This document shows positions 13,931-26,300 of a stretch of DNA of 64,000 nucleotides, piece after piece; position 1 is the first letter of the stretch; each line of letters opens with the position of its first letter. A program made the position numbers and the translations under genes. The notes under the pieces are model-generated. The model saw only the letters and a list, made by a program, of their open reading frames with translations. It did not search any database and was not told where the DNA came from. This DNA comes from Ceriagrion tenellum. Lineage: Eukaryota; Arthropoda; Insecta; Odonata; Coenagrionidae. The stretch is from contig OY720639.1 in assembly GCA_963169105.1 (NCBI GenBank), forward strand, positions 123,277,117 to 123,341,116, in the 5' to 3' direction.

Positions 13931-14128
13931 TATCATGATCACCAAAAAACTGGTCTTAAAGTAAAGAGGATTTGGACAACAGCTCAAACAGGGTATGAGG
14001 AGGGTTGGGAGTGATAGTTAGGAAATGATGGAATAGGTAAGGAGGCTAGGCACTAGGCATGGCCGGCATACCCCTTTGGCTCTCCCTCCCCCCCTGGCGG
14101 GCGCTGCTCCCACCCCGCTCCCCCTCAC

Positions 14129-14326
14129 CAGCTTCGAATAATGGTGCTGGCAGTAGCCACAGTACTTCACGTTGTCCAAATAGTTCCCTGCTTCCTCACA
14201 CAGCAAACCAAGGGCCTGGGCACAGGTGACATGGAACTGCTGCCGACAGCCTGACTTGTTGCACTGCATGCAAGCACCAACAGTTGCACGCCCTCCTTTT
14301 CCTTGCTCTTCACAGATGTAGCAGTT
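14129..14326 (-). CDS. Alh: Alh coding exon 4 (core of the extended PHD finger)
   Basis: 66 codons, NCYICEEQ to HHYSKL, phase 0 at both ends (acceptor TTGCAG|AAC, donor CTG|GTGAGG). It is 10.8 kb from exon 3. Reading through the donor would add about 36 residues to a stop near 14018, which could be an alternative short end but is more likely intron. Confidence 0.92.
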
Positions 14327-17300
14327 CTGCAAGATGCAAATAAAGAGAGGGTGCATTCAGGATAAACCAGATTCAATTTTTTTTATTTGATAGTACAGCC
14401 ATAAAATGTTTAGTGTTCATAATGGGATGGGCTCAATTAAGGAATGAGGGTTAGGAAATTTGTTCTTTAAGGTCACTGCCTGTTCGAATGTGGACTACAC
14501 AGAAGTGTTGTTTAGTAATTATCTGTTTCCTGGTGGTGGTTTTTTTTTTGTTTTATACTATACTGTGCTCTTGTACAGTGGGAGTTTACTTCACTTGTTT
14601 TTGTAGTAACAGATGTTCCTTCTTAATATACAGCGCAGAGGAAACCATGTGCTCTGTCCAGAGAAACCTGAGTTGTCTCCCAGGGAAGCCGGGACAAAAC
14701 CAAAAGCCTACAGCTCCAAGAATTTGGAGTTTTCCTTATTTGCAGCCACGACCACCTGTATGGAGGAGAGCTGGGTTTTGGATTCAGGGGCCACAGACCA
14801 TATGACACCAAATAGAGGTATTCTTAAAGATTACAATGAAATAAGTGTTACAACAGTAACTTGCACCAGCTCTGATTGATAGCAACCAGAAGGTGTCTGT
14901 AGAGCTTAAATTTATTTTTAAAATATCTGTGGTGCCACAGATGTGAATAATGTGACAGGTGTCCTAATATAACTATTTGTTAATTTGTTAGATGCCAGTA
15001 ACCTTGTAAAAGCAGGCATAAATATAGGTTTTGGTGATGAAGCACTTTAGAAATCTAATGACTTTAAAGTTAATGATAAAGTAGTTGCTACTGTCTCTGA
15101 GGAGCAGGGCATGTGTAAGTTGCACCTTGAATCAGAATTCAAGGAACAAAAACATTTTGTTAATAACAGATAATATTACTTTGTGGCATAAAAGGTTAGG
15201 TAACCAAGGTTTTTTTAGTAACATGAGGAAACTTAGACAAATGTCACATAGTATGGATCTTTTTGGAAGCACACCATTATACATTACATAATATACAGTC
15301 CACAGGGTGACTGTTGGGAAAACAGACCAAGTTACCGTGTGATAAATCTAGGGGTAGTTTCTCAGAGCTACAAGTTACAAGTCATGTGACTAATTTCACA
15401 AGGCAGATGGGTTACTCAGATATACCTAACTGAAGACTTCTACTAGTCCAAAAAAATGGCGGGCAAGACCATACATAACTCGTATTTTGATGATTACGAT
15501 ACATTTTGGAAATGCACCTAGCAATATTACCAATTCAAAAGTTAGTGCAATGTTTTTGGGTAAATACAAATGATTGAATATGTGCTGGAAAGTAATTTAA
15601 TGTCCCAGCTTACCTTAAAAGATCCCAAGCGAATGCGAGTTTTCGGGTTCACCTAACATCTTTAGATAAAAACATTTATCTCGACGTATTTCTTATAGGG
15701 TGAGCTCTAAATGGTAGTTATTAATAAACCTTACATTTCAAGAGATCATGTTTAGTTAGTTTTATCTTCATTGAACCACTATTAATGGCATTACAACATA
15801 ATATCATAATGAAACTTCATGGTAACATACCATATGTTGGCGTTAATAACATTTATTGTAACTTACAGTTTGTATTTCCTGTTATTAATGATTATATTAC
15901 TCAACAGAAACGAATTGGTAAGTAGTTGTTTATTACTAATAAGTTTAAGCGTGTGAAACATCAGGATATTTAATTATTTTCTCTCGATTGCTGTGTCATC
16001 GTGAATTTCGACTGAAAAACAATTAACAAGCTCAAAATACGTACTACTTGACTTGTTATTCATTCTGATTCCATGATTTATGTTCTGATAAGATGCACCT
16101 AGGGAAATTATTTCGAACATAGGAGAAACATAAGTATCCCAAAAGGGAAAGAAAAAGGAAGTGAAGTGTTAATAAGAAGCAGTGGAGGGTAGAGACGAGC
16201 GTAAGTAGGAAAAAGCTAATGCAGAAGAGTTGAATTCATTATATAATATATAGGGAAAATAATACTTGGAATCTCGTACCAATTCAAGAGGGCCAACCTA
16301 TTGTCAGCAACAAATGAGTTTTTAAAATAAAAAGATGTCAATGGGGTAATATAAATATATATTAAGCTAGATTAGTGGCTCAATGATTTAATAAAAAATA
16401 GGGTATAGATTATGAGGAAACCTGTTCACCCATTGTTAGGTTACTTTTCATTTTAGCTGCTGAAATGAATTTAACAGTAAATAACATGGATAAGGTTACT
16501 TCTTTCAATGATAAATAAAAGCAAGATATTTTTATGGAATTACCTCAGGGTTTTCAGGATAAAGTCATGGAAAATTATGTTTGTAAATTGAACAAAACCA
16601 TTTATGGCCTTAAACAGTCACGTAGGGAATGGTATAATAAAGCCAAAATTGTACTTCAATTCTTAATATTTACAATGTCTGAGAAAGAGCCATGTGTTTT
16701 TGTAAGGAAAAATTATAATAAATTAAATTACAAATACTTTATATGTTGATATTTCAATTTTTTATAATAATAATGTGGAATGTACTCATTTTAAAGAACA
16801 ACTTATGCTAAAATTTAAGATGAAGGACTTGAGTATGGCACAGTATGCACTGAGCATTAAAATTTATCACAGTAGTGAAGAAATTGCATTAGATCAGGAG
16901 TACATTGGTGAACTTCTGAGAAAATTCAACATGAAAGATTGTTAAGGAGTGTCCATTCCTCTAGTGCTTGATGTGAAGTTGGAACAGAACTAAGTGTTTC
17001 CCAAACAAAGTTCAATCAATCGTTAATTGGTTCCCTGTTTCGGGCAGTTAATACTTAGCCAGATACTGGAGTTGCAGTCAATTATTTGTCTATTTAATAA
17101 CTGCTATTCAGTAGTGCATTGGGAAGCAGCCAACAGGATTCTATGTTATTTTAAATCCACTAAATCACTCAAGCTGGTTTACAGAGCAACTGGCAAAAAT
17201 ATTTTTGTTTTTGTAGATGCCAACTGGGGTGGAGATTGTTATGAAAATGGCACAAAGTCTCACACAGGCAATGTATTCATTCGGGTAATGTAGCCATATC

Positions 17301-20300
17301 TTAGGATACCTCTATGCAAAAATCTAGTGCTAAGTCCAGCACAGAATATGAATACATGGCAATCTCAGAAGTGGTACAAGAAGCTGTTTTTCTAAGAGAA
17401 TTTATTGCTCAGTTGCTAGATGAGGTAAATCAAACTTTTAAGTAGGCATTTCACAAAAGGAGAATGCATATTAAAATTATATATAATTTTCCTAGAGAAT
17501 TGATAGAAGACGCCACTGCATTTGGATTTGCAACAGCAATCAGATTAAGGAGGAGTGTTGTTATGCAATAATGTTTCCCGATGGTTGGTTTCTTGTTTTG
17601 AGTTGGTACTACTCTACAGTTCTCTCATACAATAGGAGCACAGAGGGTCAGTGGTGGGGTAGGGGGTAAGGACTAGGAGGAGCAGCAGGACTGTAGTTCT
17701 GATGGCACCGCAAGGCGTGGTAATTGTATGACATACAGAGAATTAGCTAATGAGAGCAGCCGCCATTTCCAACTTTTCCAAACATACCATCAGTGAACAA
17801 CGTGTGGCAGGCATTGTGCTGTAATTTGCATTAAAAATAATGATTTCCACCAAAGCTCTGTCGATTCTGTGGGAATCAATTTCTTAGAATTGATTGTAAA
17901 CACGTTCTAATTATGTGTGCTCTGAAGTAAGATAAGCATAACCCAGACTTGTTTCCTTGATTATTATGAATGTTAGAGAGTAAATAAACTATCCTTTTGT
18001 CTTTCTATACGAATGTTGACAAGTCATCTCTTGTCATTGCACAAATGTCACCATGTTTCAATTTTAGAGATTACAGGATATATCATTTAGTACTTTCCCG
18101 GCGAATATTATGCGTGGAATTCTCTCGGGAATCACACCGGGTTAAATTTTTGGATATGTTCACAGGAGATGATTCCAGGCATTCCTTTGTAGTTATGTCT
18201 CACAGTTCCACAGCACAAAATTTTCTTTTCTTTCAGATCATTGAAGAGTCTGAGATGAGAAAAGTCATCCATAAACAATTTGTGGCATATACCTTCAACC
18301 CTCCCAGTCAATTGCCTTACTGAGGCATGAGTTGCTGTGATGTCTGGTGTTAGAGTCAGTGCAGGGGATGGGGTAGGAGTGGTGGCTAGAGTACAGGGTA
18401 AACATAAGGGCGGCCAGGGTTCAAACTCCCTCAGTGGAGGATGTTTTTCAGAGGAAACCCAATTCTTATTTGAGAGTCTTGTGGTGGGTACTTCAAGTAC
18501 AACACTCCGTCTGTTGGATGAGACGTTAAGCCGTGGCCCCTTTCGTTAAGAGCAGGCTAATGCCTACACTGGGTTTCTATCCGCCCTTCCTCCCTTACCT
18601 ATCCCCTAAAGTGCAAATGACCTTAGCTGTCGGTCTCCTCCCCAAAATCCAATCCAGTCAGTGTATCTTTGCCAAACTATACTTCCATAAGCACAGCCAG
18701 TAGAGTCAGAGTTCGTAAATTTTTATTCCAAAACAATGTGTTTTTGGGCTATATTTCTATATTATCACCCCTTGAAAGGCACAATGACTTCATTAGTTCC
18801 CAAATGCTCGTTAGGGAGATGATACTTCACAAAATTATCATTGAGCTTTTCAAAAAGTGTACTAATTTTCCATAACCTATCATAATTTTCATCATTTTCA
18901 TTTTGCACCTCAGTGCTGTCCATAAAATGAAGGAATCATTAGATATGAAGAAATTGGTTCAGTCCCTTTACAGCACTTAAGAAGAAAGTAGAGAATTGTT
19001 CAAGTAGACACCAATAGTCTCTCAGTGTGCCTCAGGTGCAGTGTCCTATATATATAATAATTGCCAAATATGTTTTCTCTAGATTCACATTGGGGCGATA
19101 AGGGCCTTCATCAACATCACAGCAACTTTGCTGAAAATAAATATTTGTTTGATCCTGTTGAGTATACATACATTCATTATTGTACATGGATACGCGTGAG
19201 ACGTGCATGCATTGTTGGTAGAAGTTGATAGCAACAATGGTCTCACTCCCCAGTAAGATGTCGTAGAAGCACCAGTCGTGTAATCTTTATAGGCAAGAAA
19301 AAGCCTACGTGTTTTTGAATGGAAAGACTGCTTATTTATTTCCACAACCAATCCACACCTTAACATGGTAGCAGAATAAGTGGCTGTTGTACGTAAAAGT
19401 ATCGTTTATTAGTGCCGTTATTCGTTTTTGAGTCTCGTCTACGAAGGAACATTCAGGATATAAAATGGCAAAGAACGAAGTTACGATACCTGTGTTTGAC
19501 GGAGAAGATTATAGTATGTGGAAAAGACGAATGACGATGTTTTTGAGAATAAAAAAATGTGAAACTGTGATACAAAGAGCAAAGTTAAAGACGGATGTGA
19601 GTGATTGGGACGAAAATGATTTAAAAGCCATAAATTATATATACAGTGCGATATCGAACAAACAATTGGAATTTGTGTGTGATAAATCTACGGCGTGTGA
19701 AATAATTAAGAAGTTTGACTGTTTATACTTAAAAGAGTCAACGGCATTACAAATTGTGTGCAGAAATAAGTTAGAAAAACTGAGACTAAAGGATTATAGT
19801 GATTCGGCAACATTTTTTAGTGATTTTGAAAAGTCGATCAATGAGCTGAAAAATGCAGGTGCGAGTGTGTATGAAAAAGAAAAATTAAATTATATGTTGA
19901 ATACATTGCCTGAATCGTATAGTTATATTGGTGATTTAATTGATATGTTAAAAGAGGAAGATCAAACTGCAGAATGTGTGAAAAGTAAAATTCAAATGGC
20001 TGAGTTGAAGCATCCTAAAGAGGAAGTTTTTGGAAGGAAATCCAATGCTTTCATGGCGGACAAAAACAAACGGGACCGAACATGCTTTCAATGTGGTGAA
20101 GTTGGTCATATACGGAGAGACTGCAAATTTGGCGGACCAGCAGCAAGCAGTAGAGGCACTTGGCGATCATCACGAGCCCGGCAAGGAGCTGGAAGGGGAA
20201 ATCACGTCAGAGGGCGTGGGAACCATGGGAACTACTGCAATCAGCTGAGCGCGCATCACAACCACCAACAAGGACAGAAGCAGACAAGCCAACAAGGACA

Positions 20301-23300
20301 GAAGAGTGGAGAAAAGAACGCATGGGTTACAACGGTTGCTCAACATGCTGCACATATTAATAATACCGAGATAAGTAATCTAGGTTACAATGAAATAAAG
20401 TGGCTTTTAGATAGTGGTTGTATAGACGACATAATTAATGATGAAAAATATTTTGAAAATTGCAAGTTACTTAAAGAGCCTGTAAATGTTTATCTGGGTG
20501 ATAAGAGAGTTGTAAAAGCGACAAAAATTGGTAATGTCGTGAGTTACTTTGATGCTTTTGGAAAGAAAAACTTGGTTAATATGAAGAACGTATTTTATGT
20601 GAAAGATATGCAATCAAATTTAATTAGTTATAGTAAAATAACTGAAAATAATACAATTGTTTCAAAAGGCAAAATGACAAAAATTATTGATAATTATGGT
20701 AATGTAACGGCAGTGGCCTTGAAAGATAATGGTTTATATATTATGAAAAGTAAATTAAAATTTGCTGAATCTCTTGTAAGCAGTGTAAGTAAAAGTACTG
20801 AGAGTATGAGTCAAAAAGAAAAATGGCATCGTTTGTTGGGCCATGTAAATTTTAAATATTTAGATACTTTGTGTAAAGAACAATTGTTGAAGGGTATTCC
20901 AAAGGAGCTTGAAAAAGAGTTTATGAAATGTAAAACGTGTATTGAAAATAAGATGCATAATATTCCTTTTGAAAATAATAGAGATAAGGCTAAAGATATT
21001 TTGGAAATAGTTCATACTGATGTTTGTGGACCTTTTCAAACAACTGGTCTTAAAGGTGAAAAATATTTTCTTTCGTTTATTGATGATTATAGTAAAATTG
21101 CTAAAGTGTATATTATGAAATCAAAAGTAGACGTTTTTGATTCCATTGTTCAATATGTAAATGAATGTGAAAATTTAACTGGAAAAAAGGTCAAATTTTT
21201 AAGATGTGATAACGGGAAAGAATATTTGATTGGTAATATTTATAGGTTTGCAAAAGAAAGAGGTATTGTTATTAATAACTGTCCTGCTTATGTGCATGAA
21301 TTAAATGGGACTGCAGAACGTTTTAATAGAACTATAATGAATGTCACGTTGTTTATTAGCAGAAGCAAATGTGCATAAAAGATATTGGCCTGAAATAGTC
21401 TGCGCGGCAACTTATTTAAAAAATCGTACTTTAGCTAATACTGTAGAAAGAAAAACGCCATATGAAATATTTTTTGGAAAGAAACCGGATGTCTCAAATT
21501 TACGTTTATATGGCAGTAAAGTGTTTGTAAGAAAACCAGAACAAAAGAGAACCTCTAAATGGGACAAAAAGGCTGATATGGGAATCTTATTCGGTTACAG
21601 TGATGTTGGCTATAGAGTACTTTCGAATAATAGAGTCATTGTTGCTAGACATGTTAACATTATTGAAGAGAATGAAAATTGTATTGGTTTAAGTGAAGAT
21701 GAATCTGATAATGAGAATAATGAAGTTGACGGAGATTCTGATAATGACTCATTGGATGAAAGCTTTGAAAGAACTGATGGAAATGACTGATAGTATTAAA
21801 AGGTCTGAACCTCAAAATGAACCTGAAATTCGTAGATCTCAAAGAAATAAAACTCCAAAGCGATTTGATGATTATTATGTATATAATAGTAGCATTTTTG
21901 CAAATATGTGTAGAACTGATGTTCCTTATACATTTGAGGAGGCGATGGAATCAAATGAAAGTAAATTATGGGTCAAAGCTATGGATAAAGAAATTGATTT
22001 TTTAAAGAAAAACAAAACTTGGCAATTAGTTGAAAATGTTAATAATAATAAAATCTTGGATGTAAAATGGGTATATACAAAAAAGTCTGATGATACTTAT
22101 AAGGCTAGATTAGTAGTAAGAGGCTTTCAGCAAACTGCTGAAATTAATGATGTGTACTCACCTGTGGTGAAAATGCAAACTTTAAAAGTTATCTTATCAT
22201 ATTGTTGTCAAATGAGTCTTTATATTGAACAAATGGATGTTGAGACTGCATTTTTAAATGGTAAGTTAAATTCTGAAGTATATGTTTGTCAACCAAAGGG
22301 TTTTGAGGATGGTACGAAAAAGGTTTGTAAATTAATAAAGGCATTATATGGTTTGAAAGAAAGTCCGAGGGTATGGTATGAATGTCTTGATAAATTTTTG
22401 ATCAGTCTAGGTTTTAAAAGAAGTAATCTTGATTTTTGCTTATATTCTCATGGAAATGGAAAATATACTATATACTTATTAATTTTTGTTGATGATTTAT
22501 TAATATGTGGTAAAAATAAGAATGATATAAAGAGAATTAAAATTTTACTGTCAGAAAAATTTAAAATGAAGGATCTTGGTGAAATTAATGAATACCTTGG
22601 TATAAAAATTGAATATGAAGATGATATGTGTGAAATGAAATTGAGCCAAACAAAGTACATTGAATCCTTAACTAAAAGATATAACTTAGAAAACAGTAAG
22701 CTATGTATATAATACACCTATGGAAGTAAGTCTGAAAATTGAAAAGTCTGATATTTGTGAAATGAATGTTAACTATAGAAATTTAATTGGGGCCTTATTG
22801 TATATAAGTTCAGCTACAAGACCTGATATAAGTTTTAGTGTAAACTACTTAAGTAGATACCAAAATTGCTATAATGAAACGCATTACAAATATGCTTTAC
22901 GAATTTTAAAATATTTGTATTTGACCAAAGACTTAAAATTGACTTATAAAAGAAATGAAAATGTGAATATTATTGATTGTTATGTTGATGCCGATTGGGC
23001 TGGTGATCATGTGGATAGAAAGTCAACAACTGGTTATGTAGTGAGATTATTTGGTAACGTTGTAAATTGGAAATCAAGGAAACAAAGGTCAGTAACAAAA
23101 GCTTCTACATTTGCAGAGTATGTAGCATTGTCAGAAGCAGTGAGTGAATTGAAATTTGTAATAGAATTGCTGAAAATATTTAATATTAAATTAATAAATC
23201 CAATTAATGTATTTGAAAATAATTCAGGTGTAATAAGTATAGCAAAGTATGGGAATTTTACGAAGAACTCTAAACATATTGAAGTTCATTATCACTATGT

Positions 23301-26300
23301 ACATGAGTGTGTAAAAGAAAATGTTATAAATATTGTAAAGATTAATACTGAAGAAAATATTGCTGATATTTTCACAAAAGCATTGTGTAAGGAAAAGTTT
23401 GAAAAATTCAGATGTATGTTAAACTTAGAAATTTGAACTTGAAAGAATGAAATTGAATGAGATGTAAGTACAATATTAAATGTAAGGAGGCGTGTTGAGT
23501 ATACATACATTCATTATTGTACATGGATACGCGTGAGACGTGCATGCATTGTTGGTAGAAGTTGATAGCAACAATGGTCTCACTCCCCGGTAAGATGTCG
23601 TAGAAGCACCAGTCGTGTAATCTTTATAGGCAATAAAAAGCCTACGTGTTTTTGAATGGAAAGACTGCTTATTTATTTCCACAACCAATCCACACCTCAA
23701 CAGATCCTTAGCAGTCAGAAAATTTCTGCAAAATACAGCAGAAAAACAGACACAGGGGTTGACTCACTACTGATATTTTAGCTTCGTCAGAATTAATCCC
23801 TTTTCGACAGGCAATAAACATTTAACAAATGCTAGCATGTTCCTAAATCTCTGGAGATCCCCAAAACATATCATCAACAGATACCTCACTGATAGTTTCA
23901 TCTTGAGAATCATGGCCTTCACTCTATACCCCAACACTTGGCTATTCTTAAGAATCCAAATTACTGTCAATAGTCAATTTGACTTTAATTTCTAAATCAG
24001 TTAGTACGTATTTGGAATCCACTCTTCAAGTGAAACCAAAAAGCATTCCTTCCACTTAACTTATGGCACAAGGAATGACTTCATAGCTCTCTTGTAACTG
24101 TGAGACCCTTGATTGAATCTGGAGAATCAGCAGGAAAAAATTTTTTTTAATCTACCCAAGAGTAATTGGAAATATGGTTTCCCATTTTTTTCTTTCATCA
24201 TCTTATCCGTTGGCGTTCATTTCAAATGAGTAAGGATATTTAGTGTCCACATGCAGTGCATACTGCCAATGCATCAACTTCCCCGACCCAAATTTGTGAC
24301 CTTAGACCTGCTAATCTTGGATGTGAAATGAGTTTGTGTGTGGCCTATATCTATGGGACATGGACTGAGGGGGCCCAGCTATTTCATTTGGCCAATGCTA
24401 GAATAAGGGGGACCGCTGTGAATGCTGTGAAGAAGCTGAGAAGCCAGTAGGACTTATCGGGTACACATGGCAGAAAAAGGTTAAACCCAAGTAAAATAGG
24501 AAGGAAGGATAGTGCCTTATACTCAGCATTAGAAAGCACATTTACAATTTGCTGTTCATACAATTGCAATAGTTCATAGGCCATCAAAATATAAAATCTC
24601 AAATGTAAGTACCAAACGGGTAAAAAGGCCCATCACCTTTCCTTAAAGATCAGACAAGCCAATAGAGTTAATATTTCCATAAAGGTGGACCAATTATAGA
24701 TTCCATTAACATCAGCCAATCTGCACTGCACCATTCTTTACAACAAAAAGATTTACATAAACTTATAGTGTAACCCAGCTATTTAGTAGTAAGCAGATAT
24801 GTCAAGGGATCATTTCTAAATCCCATATATCACAAAATTCTCTTTTCTAAAGTTTTCATTGAATTCATGGAGTTTCCCATTGTGACCACAACATTATTTA
24901 GCCATGATGGGACATGCAAACACTGCTTCATTTTGTCTGTACTAACTTCACTCATTCATTCACATTCATATTCTCTATATCAGGCAATTCATTTTCAACA
25001 AACCCAATACATTTTAATTAAAATTCCAATCTCACCTTTAATGGTGTCAACATACTTGTAAAGTTATTAGTGAATTAAGTTCTAACAGATCTAAATTTAG
25101 TCTTAGTCTTACCTTGTTGAATCTCTCATTCGGGACATGCTGCAGAAGAATAGGTTCCATTGTAGTAACATTTCCAAATCTAACTTCTGGTATATATAAA
25201 GCACAAACTACATGGGCCCATCCACTGTTGTCAGTGCGCTTGAGGGCTCCATCCTTGCTCGGACAAAGCTCACACCGCTGCTGGGCAATCGTTCATAAGG
25301 GCAAAAAGAATTTAAAAAAAAAAGAGAGAGAAAAAATGCATTAATTACTTCAAGTTGCACAGCAATTCTCATCAGAGCAGTGATCCAATAAGTAAAGATG
25401 CAATACTTAAGAGTAAATGACACAAATTTCCCATAATTTCACATCAAGGCTTAAATGGGTGGTATTCTTAGCAATTCATTTATAAGGCAGCAATGACCAT
25501 TTAAGGCTGTTTATCCAAACTTTCTATGAATTGAATTGCCAGCAAATAGGTAAAGTAAACAGCACAACCCAGAGGCAGCATTCACTGTGAAGCACAATTA
25601 TACTTCAGAAGAATCAGCAGAGGTGTGTAGCACTAGAAGGAATTTACTCACATACATTTTCATGAGTTAAAAAAACTACATAGAAAATCACCTCTTGGGT
25701 GGAAAACACCCAGAGGTCGAACAACTAAATTGCTGGCAAGGATCTAGTCGGAGCACCAAAACGCGGCAGAAAATTTGGATATTCTACAAGCACCAGTAGT
25801 ATGGATCTGACATTGATTCTCAGAGGGGGTCTCTTTGAGATGGGTGAATAACGAAATAGAAATAATCACACATAACAAATACCATTTAGAATTGGGAAGT
25901 AATTACGGTTGAATTTTGATTCCTCACTTTTTGTTTTATAATTCATGCAAAGTTATGCAAAAACTACCATAAACTCACCACTCGTGCTGCCCTCTCCTGA
26001 GACTCACACTTTCGACAGTACCACGGTCCTGTAGGAACGGTGACTATGCCATAGCAAGCTGAAAAAAATCTCTACATTAACCGAGTGCTAGTCTCAAAAG
26101 CCCAATGCAACGCTAGACATTAGCTAATGGAACAGATTTCAAAACAAAATCTGGCACAAACGTGCAGATTTAATAGCACTTAAACCATTTCAATCACAGG
26201 GGTTTTCACTTGCGGCCGATGGTATCCATACAGTCAATGTGTGCTGACAACGTTTGCTCAGAGAGCCCCTTCGACTCACCTTGATGTACAGCGACCGTAC

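Larger units (their letters stand above)
19465..23436 (+). pseudogene. copia gag-pol polyprotein, broken by three frameshifts
   Basis: Gag starts MAKNEVTIPVFDGEDYSMW at 19465 and contains the zinc knuckle CFQCGEVGHIRRDC (about 20080). A Gly/Arg/Gln-rich linker follows, then a protease motif LLDSGC (the usual Ala or Thr after DSG is Cys), the GAG-pre-integrase KWHRLLGHVNF and an integrase with HTDVCGPF, CDNGKEY and NGTAERFNR as its D-D-E residues. Frame breaks occur near 21350 (frame 1 to 2), near 21700-21790 (2 to 3) and near 22700 (3 to 1). Reverse transcriptase has KARLVVRGFQQ and LIFVDDLL. RNase H has DADWAGDHVDRKSTTGYV and ends at 23436. All catalytic motifs survive, so inactivation is recent or some breaks are sequencing indels. 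Confidence 0.9.
19156..23702 (+). mobile_element. Ty1/copia LTR retrotransposon, structurally complete, frameshifted
   Basis: A 4.5 kb element with two 210 bp LTRs, each TGTTGAG...(C/T)AACA, flanked by a perfect 5 bp target duplication GATCC (19151-19155 and 23703-23707). Right after the 5' LTR lies TGGTAGCAGA, matching ten bases of an initiator-Met tRNA 3' end complement. A short purine tract (AAGGAGG) precedes the 3' LTR. The LTRs differ at three positions, so the insertion is young. The coding part reads gag, protease, integrase, reverse transcriptase, RNase H, the copia order, but is broken by three frameshifts. Confidence 0.95.
14327..25112 (-). other. Alh: 10.8 kb Alh intron loaded with retroelements
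   Basis: Lies between Alh exons 3 and 4 with a GTAAGA donor and a TTGCAG acceptor. It contains an old copia relic, a SINE and a young Ty1/copia element, all on the strand opposite to Alh. The rest (about 18660-19150 and 23708-25112) shows no exon or recognisable repeat. Confidence 0.85.

Noticed and set aside
18337..18549. 70-codon plus-strand open frame
   Set aside because: It coincides with the tRNA-derived SINE (A-box and B-box), so it is not a gene.
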